From Caldisericota bacterium (GTDB lineage Bacteria; Caldisericota; Caldisericia; Cryosericales; Cryosericaceae), in contig JAPLGK010000083.1 in NCBI GenBank assembly GCA_026390195.1, positions 1-8,406 of the forward strand: 8,406 bases of DNA. The letters run 5' to 3'. Both the position numbers and the translations under genes were made by a program. Below, one piece after another: positions 5,042-8,406 of this stretch; positions within the stretch are counted from its first letter, which is position 1, and the number at the start of each line of letters is the position of its first letter. The notes beneath the pieces are model-generated. The model saw only the letters and a program-made list of their open reading frames with translations. It was not told the origin of the DNA and did not search any database.

Positions 5042-6237
5042 GGGTGCTCTCCTTCCTCCAGCATCTGGACGGCACGTGCGAGCTGACCATCTCCCGGAAG
5101 TGTTCCTAATACTGCGGGGGCCGGATCCGCCACCACGATGTCGGGAGTCAGCCCCTTGTTCTGGATCGCGTTCTTGTTTGGCGTGTAGTACTCCTCGACC
5201 GTCACTTTCAGCTCGTATCCCTCCGAGAGGTCCCAGCTTCGTTGGATGACTCCTTTGCCAAACGTTTTGGTTCCCACGACGAGAGCGGCCTCGTTCTCCT
5301 GCATTGCAGCTGAGAAGATCTCGGAAGCGCTCGCAGAGTTTTCGTTGACCAGAACGACGATCGGAAACGACACACTGCCACCATTGACGGTCACGGGGTT
5401 TGCTTCGCCTCCAGCCTCCTTCGTCCACAGAGCTGTTCCATGGGGTATGAAGTTCGAGAGCATGTCAAGGCACTCATTCAGATAGCCGCCACCGTTGTCC
5501 CGCATGTCGATGACCAGTCCGCGAATCTTCTGATCCTCGAGTGCGTGAAGCGCCTGGGCAAACTTCACAGCAACACCGGAGCTGAACGAGGAGACCGAGA
5601 TGCAGCCAACCTTGTTCCCGATCATGCTGCTCTCGACAACCGGGAGCTCAACCTGGCGCCGCACAACCGTGTAGTCGAGAAGTGTTCCAGCGCGTTCGAT
5701 CTTCAATAGGACAGAGGTACCCGCCTTGCCCTTGACACGAGCAGAGACGACATCGAGGTCGAGTTTCCGAGCGGTCGTGCCATCTATGCTATCGATGAGG
5801 TCTCCAGGTTTCAGCCCAGCCTCTTCTGCAGGCGTACCGGCAAACACCCTCACGATCTCGATGGCATCAGTTTTCGTGCTCGGCGTGATGACGACACCGA
5901 TGCCGACGTATTCGCCGGACAGCTGTTCGCGAAAATCCGCCGCCTCGGCAGGCGTAAACAGTTCAGTGTATGGGTCGCCGAGACCGGCAACCTGTCCCTT
6001 GAGGAGCTTGCCCGCATCGACCTTCTGGTAGTACTGGAGACTCAAGGTGTCATACACCTCGCCCGAAAGTCTGAGGTAGGTTTCGCGGTCGATGGTCGTC
6101 TGGACAGATGATGGCCGGGAAGAGCCTGTCAGGCGTGGTGCAAGAAACGGATAGGCGACGAATCCTGCCCAGAATGCGATCACGACAACGAGCAGTGCGG
6201 CTACTGCTATGACAAGCGAGGATTTTCTGGTTGGCAT
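5038..6237 (-). CDS. S41 carboxyl-terminal processing protease (CtpA/Prc family), membrane-anchored
   Basis: This is a serine protease that recognises C-terminal tails and cleaves proteins outside the cytoplasmic membrane. The 399-residue product has a basic N-terminus and one hydrophobic segment (about 9-32) that anchors or exports it. A PDZ domain follows (about 108-183; EYVGIGVVI, AGLKPGDLIDSIDG), then the S41 catalytic domain. By alignment with E. coli Prc the catalytic pair is Ser303, in NENSASASEIF, and Lys328, in TFGKG, with Gln332 after it; the 25-residue Ser-Lys distance matches. DMRDNGGG (244-251) and YYTPNKNAIQNKGLTPDI (350-367) are further family marks, so it should be active. AAAGGAG lies six bases before the ATG. 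It sits 24 bases after the M23 hydrolase gene, as ctpB-type genes often follow ftsEX and hydrolase genes, which suggests a role in envelope protein turnover. The substrate cannot be read from sequence. Confidence 0.94.
   Translation of the reverse strand: MPTRKSSLVIAVAALLVVVIAFWAGFVAYPFLAPRLTGSSRPSSVQTTIDRETYLRLSGEVYDTLSLQYYQKVDAGKLLKGQVAGLGDPYTELFTPAEAADFREQLSGEYVGIGVVITPSTKTDAIEIVRVFAGTPAEEAGLKPGDLIDSIDGTTARKLDLDVVSARVKGKAGTSVLLKIERAGTLLDYTVVRRQVELPVVESSMIGNKVGCISVSSFSSGVAVKFAQALHALEDQKIRGLVIDMRDNGGGYLNECLDMLSNFIPHGTALWTKEAGGEANPVTVNGGSVSFPIVVLVNENSASASEIFSAAMQENEAALVVGTKTFGKGVIQRSWDLSEGYELKVTVEEYYTPNKNAIQNKGLTPDIVVADPAPAVLGTLPGDGQLARAVQMLEEGEHP
5049..5054 (-). promoter_or_regulatory. gmk ribosome binding site inside the ctp gene
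   Basis: AAGGAG on the minus strand is seven bases before the gmk ATG and lies in the final codons of the upstream protease. It fixes the gmk start at 5041 and supports coupled translation across the ATGA overlap. Confidence 0.75.
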
Positions 6238-6261
6238 GGGAATCTCCTTTCGCTGTGAGCG

Positions 6262-7440
6262 CTACGGTTTCGGCCCAAGATAGAGCATCGGGTTCTTCGC
6301 AGTGCCATCGATCCGGACCTCAAAGTGCAGATGAGGTCCCGTGCTCCAGCCCGTGTTGTCTGTAAGTGCTATCACCTGACCACGTTTCACGGACTGTCCC
6401 TTCTTGGCAATGAACGACTTGAGATGTCCAAAGAGCAGAGTCATGTGCTGGCCACACTGAAGCATCAGCATATTGCCATACCCCGAGAATCTCCCTTCGT
6501 ACTCAACAACGCCGTCAGCGGGAGCCAGAAGCGTCGTCGACATCGGACAGCCTATGTCAATGCCGTTGTGCATCTCCCACGCACCGTTGATCGGGTCGTG
6601 GCGCATCCCAAAGAGCTCGGTGATACGAATGGTGCCGGGTATGGGCCACAGGAGCTTGCCTGTGGGGTCATTGCCAGGATGTTGCTGCCGGTCGATCTCA
6701 GCGACAATCTGGTCGATGAGTTTGTTTTCGCGGCTGATTTCGTCTTGAATGCGCTTGTCATCGGCAGAGTATTGACTACCTGTGGCTGCCAGATAGTTCA
6801 GGGTCTGCTGTGTGGCGGCTTTCTGCTCTGCTAGAAGGCTTGCCTGTTCCTTCTTGAGCGCGTACACCTGCTCCAGCTGGTTCTTCGTCTGTGTATAGTC
6901 GGCGCGGTCCGATTGCAGAGCGAGTTTCTGTGTGCTCACCGCAGACAGAGACGCTGTGATCTGCTGAAGGACGGCCGATACCCCTTGCTGAGCTTCGACA
7001 GTGGCATTAAGATCTCCGCCTGTGAAAGGAAGACCTGCGACGTCGAGGTTGGACACGTGGTAGAGGAGATCGATTGACGACTCGATTCCTGCTGAAAGCT
7101 CGTTGTATTGCTTTTCTCTGATGACGATCTGAGCCGCTGTCCTGGTGAGGAGAGTCTCGAGCTGGGCGATGCTGCTGTCGATCTCTCCTATGTCACCTTC
7201 CAGCTGATCCATTTGGTCATTGAGGGAGGTCAACTGACTCAGGAGGTTGTACTTGGCCGACTTGTTCTCCTTGATCAGCTTCTGAATCTCCTGAAGCTGT
7301 GCCTTCAGCTGGTCCATCTTCTGCTGAGCGGCCTTGAGGTCGCTCGTGAGGTCTCCTTCGACGCGAGGAGGGAACACGGAGGCGCCCACAAACAGGGAGA
7401 GAATCAGGACAATGGCAGTGAGAAACCTCAGGGTTCTCAT
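6262..7440 (-). CDS. Secreted coiled-coil M23 (LytM) peptidase, EnvC/CwlO/PcsB-like FtsEX partner
   Basis: This is a predicted peptidoglycan endopeptidase, or a hydrolase activator, acting outside the membrane. The 392-residue product has a signal peptide (basic start, hydrophobic 6-22, cleavage probably near 20). Two long Gln/Lys/Glu-rich coiled coils follow (about 30-125 and 155-252), separated by a Gly-containing linker around 135-145. The M23 domain covers about 262-388. Zinc-site residues are intact: His291 and Asp295 in MHNGIDI, and His370/His372 in GPHLHFEV, with His339 in FGHL. Unlike EnvC, whose LytM domain has lost metal ligands, this copy looks catalytically competent. The ATG overlaps the ftsX stop as ATGA, with GAGAGGAG eleven bases upstream. 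The ftsE-ftsX-M23 order and the coiled coil strongly suggest that FtsEX controls it. Exact naming as envC, cwlO or pcsB is not justified. Confidence 0.92.
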   Translation of the reverse strand: MRTLRFLTAIVLILSLFVGASVFPPRVEGDLTSDLKAAQQKMDQLKAQLQEIQKLIKENKSAKYNLLSQLTSLNDQMDQLEGDIGEIDSSIAQLETLLTRTAAQIVIREKQYNELSAGIESSIDLLYHVSNLDVAGLPFTGGDLNATVEAQQGVSAVLQQITASLSAVSTQKLALQSDRADYTQTKNQLEQVYALKKEQASLLAEQKAATQQTLNYLAATGSQYSADDKRIQDEISRENKLIDQIVAEIDRQQHPGNDPTGKLLWPIPGTIRITELFGMRHDPINGAWEMHNGIDIGCPMSTTLLAPADGVVEYEGRFSGYGNMLMLQCGQHMTLLFGHLKSFIAKKGQSVKRGQVIALTDNTGWSTGPHLHFEVRIDGTAKNPMLYLGPKP

Positions 7441-8339
7441 TCGAGAAGCGTCTCCTCTCGACGCTGTTCCTCGTCAATGCGATAGGCGAGCAGCGTTGCA
7501 ATGACGCAGGCCAGAAGGAGGCAAGCCAGGGAAGCCAGCAGAACAACGGAGGCGGCTCCAGCGTAGACTACTCCCACAGGTTCGGGTGTCACCCACGAAA
7601 AGGACACCTTGAGGCGTGTCGTGGAATACCTGATGACGCTGGGGAGAACAACGGCGAAGAGGACTGATGCAAGCGCCCAGACAGCGACCAGGTGGGCGGG
7701 CGTTGAGAGAAGAACCTGGAGGTTGCTGGCACCGACCACGCTCAGCACAGCAGTCTCTTTTCGCTTGCCGTTGATGATGCTGAATGCCATGAGGCAGAAA
7801 CCCGCAATGAAGAGAAAGGCGGCGAGGACCAACACGTAGAGCAGGAGGCTGTGGACAAATGCGTTCGCGTTGGCCATCCCCTGCACCGAGCCTTCGTCAT
7901 ACTCCACGGTTTGAACACCCGCAAGAGAACGAAGCTCCGCAGCCAAGCCGGCGATGCCCTGGACAGAGACCGGATAGACCCGGATGAGAGGTGGAATCGG
8001 ATTGCGCGTCAGGTCGCTAAATACGCTTGCGAACTGGGGATACTGAGTCTCAAGCTTCTTGAGGCCGTCTGCGGGACTCACATATTCCGCACGGGCTACG
8101 GCTTCATCTTTCTGCATCTGTTCGAGAAGAGTCTGGATAGAAGTCTGGTCCAGACCGCGCAAGAGGTATGCGTTGATAGAGTGTGTCCTCTCGATCTCCA
8201 CAATGGTGTGGCGCACGTCGATTGACATCGCATAGATGCCGGCGCTTGCGACCATCAGCACAGCTACCAGGATTGAAACCAGAAGAGTGCGGACAGGATG
8301 TCGCGCAAGGTCTCGCAGTGTCTGCTTGAAGGTAAACAT
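7437..8339 (-). CDS. ftsX: Cell division ABC transporter permease-like protein FtsX
   Basis: FtsX is the membrane half of FtsEX, which couples ATP hydrolysis by FtsE to activation of peptidoglycan hydrolases. The 300-residue product has the FtsX topology: one N-terminal membrane helix (about 17-39), a large extracytoplasmic domain (about 40-160), then three membrane helices (about 163-188, 212-236 and 256-285) and a short charged tail. Family marks in the outer domain include YVSPADGLKKLE (86-97) and a Pro-rich NPIPPLIRVYP (113-123). The cytoplasmic loop GKRKETAVLSVVGAS (191-205) resembles the FtsX segment R..EI.VM.LVGA. I chose the ATG giving MFTFKQTLRDLARHP, one base after the ftsE stop; GAGGAGG lies twelve bases upstream, a rather long spacing. 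A longer GTG-started reading overlaps ftsE and is less likely. The next gene overlaps by four bases. Confidence 0.94.
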   Translation of the reverse strand: MFTFKQTLRDLARHPVRTLLVSILVAVLMVASAGIYAMSIDVRHTIVEIERTHSINAYLLRGLDQTSIQTLLEQMQKDEAVARAEYVSPADGLKKLETQYPQFASVFSDLTRNPIPPLIRVYPVSVQGIAGLAAELRSLAGVQTVEYDEGSVQGMANANAFVHSLLLYVLVLAAFLFIAGFCLMAFSIINGKRKETAVLSVVGASNLQVLLSTPAHLVAVWALASVLFAVVLPSVIRYSTTRLKVSFSWVTPEPVGVVYAGAASVVLLASLACLLLACVIATLLAYRIDEEQRREETLLE

Positions 8340-8340
8340 G

Positions 8341-8406
8341 TCAGAAGTTGCCCTCCTCGACCTTTCGTCCACCGCGGAGCCGCACGAACGGCAGGCGCGT
8401 CGATTG
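8341..8406 (-). CDS. ftsE: FtsE ATP-binding protein, C-terminal fragment (runs off window)
   Basis: The minus-strand frame entering from the window edge reads 21 codons and ends in TGA at 8343-8341. The residues LPFVRLRGGRKVEEGNF resemble the end of FtsE and related ABC ATPases, where a VIxLxxGRIVxD-type strand closes the protein. Position one base upstream of ftsX, the near-universal ftsE-ftsX order, supports the call. None of the Walker or signature motifs lie inside the window, so the assignment rests mainly on context. The nucleotide-binding domain should be found just beyond the edge. Confidence 0.75.
   Translation of the reverse strand, partial: QSTRLPFVRLRGGRKVEEGNF

Noticed and set aside
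4493..5428. A 311-residue form of guanylate kinase with a long N-terminal extension
   Set aside because: The extension overlaps the S41 protease gene and is unlike any Gmk; the ATG at 5041 has a good ribosome binding site and starts right before the P-loop.

Overview
This window holds ten genes or gene fragments, all on the minus strand and packed almost end to end. Read in the direction of transcription (high to low coordinates) they are: the last codons of ftsE, ftsX, a secreted coiled-coil M23 peptidase, an S41 carboxyl-terminal processing protease, gmk, a divergent rpoZ (omega) candidate, metK, a priA-like gene, def, and the N-terminal third of fmt. The only non-coding gap longer than about 25 bases is the 89-base spacer between rpoZ and metK. 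There are no tRNAs, rRNAs, CRISPR arrays, transposases or other signs of mobile DNA. This is a core-genome region of a bacterium.

The source is bacterial: Fmt/Def formyl-methionine processing, FtsEX and omega are all present. The sequence is moderately GC-rich by eye and the families are fairly divergent. The gmk-rpoZ-metK-priA-def-fmt order is a variant of the common bacterial gmk-rpoZ-(coaBC)-priA-def-fmt block. I would guess a deep-branching or little-cultured lineage (something like Caldisericota is conceivable), but no feature here proves a taxon.

Region 1 (about 5038-8406) is a cell-envelope module. FtsE and FtsX form the ABC-type complex that activates peptidoglycan hydrolases at the membrane. 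The next gene encodes a secreted coiled-coil protein with a C-terminal LytM/M23 domain, the type of partner (EnvC, CwlO, PcsB) that FtsEX controls. The following S41 protease could process or turn over envelope proteins, possibly that hydrolase. ftsX/M23 and ctp/gmk each overlap by four bases (ATGA), which joins the module physically to the housekeeping block.

Region 2 (about 1-5041) is housekeeping: GMP phosphorylation (gmk), RNA polymerase omega, S-adenosylmethionine synthesis (metK), replication restart (priA), and N-terminal formyl-methionine metabolism (fmt adds the formyl group, def removes it).

The most notable observation is that PriA is full length with all eight zinc-binding cysteines, yet every helicase/ATPase motif is degraded: no Walker A lysine, no DEEH box and no GRAGR motif. 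A second is a TATACT hexamer formed by the last codons of priA. It lies exactly six bases upstream of the def ATG, and def has no visible Shine-Dalgarno sequence, so it could be an internal promoter giving a leaderless def-fmt transcript. A third is a GC-rich hairpin flanked by 9-base direct repeats in the metK leader. I saw no clearly new multi-gene system.
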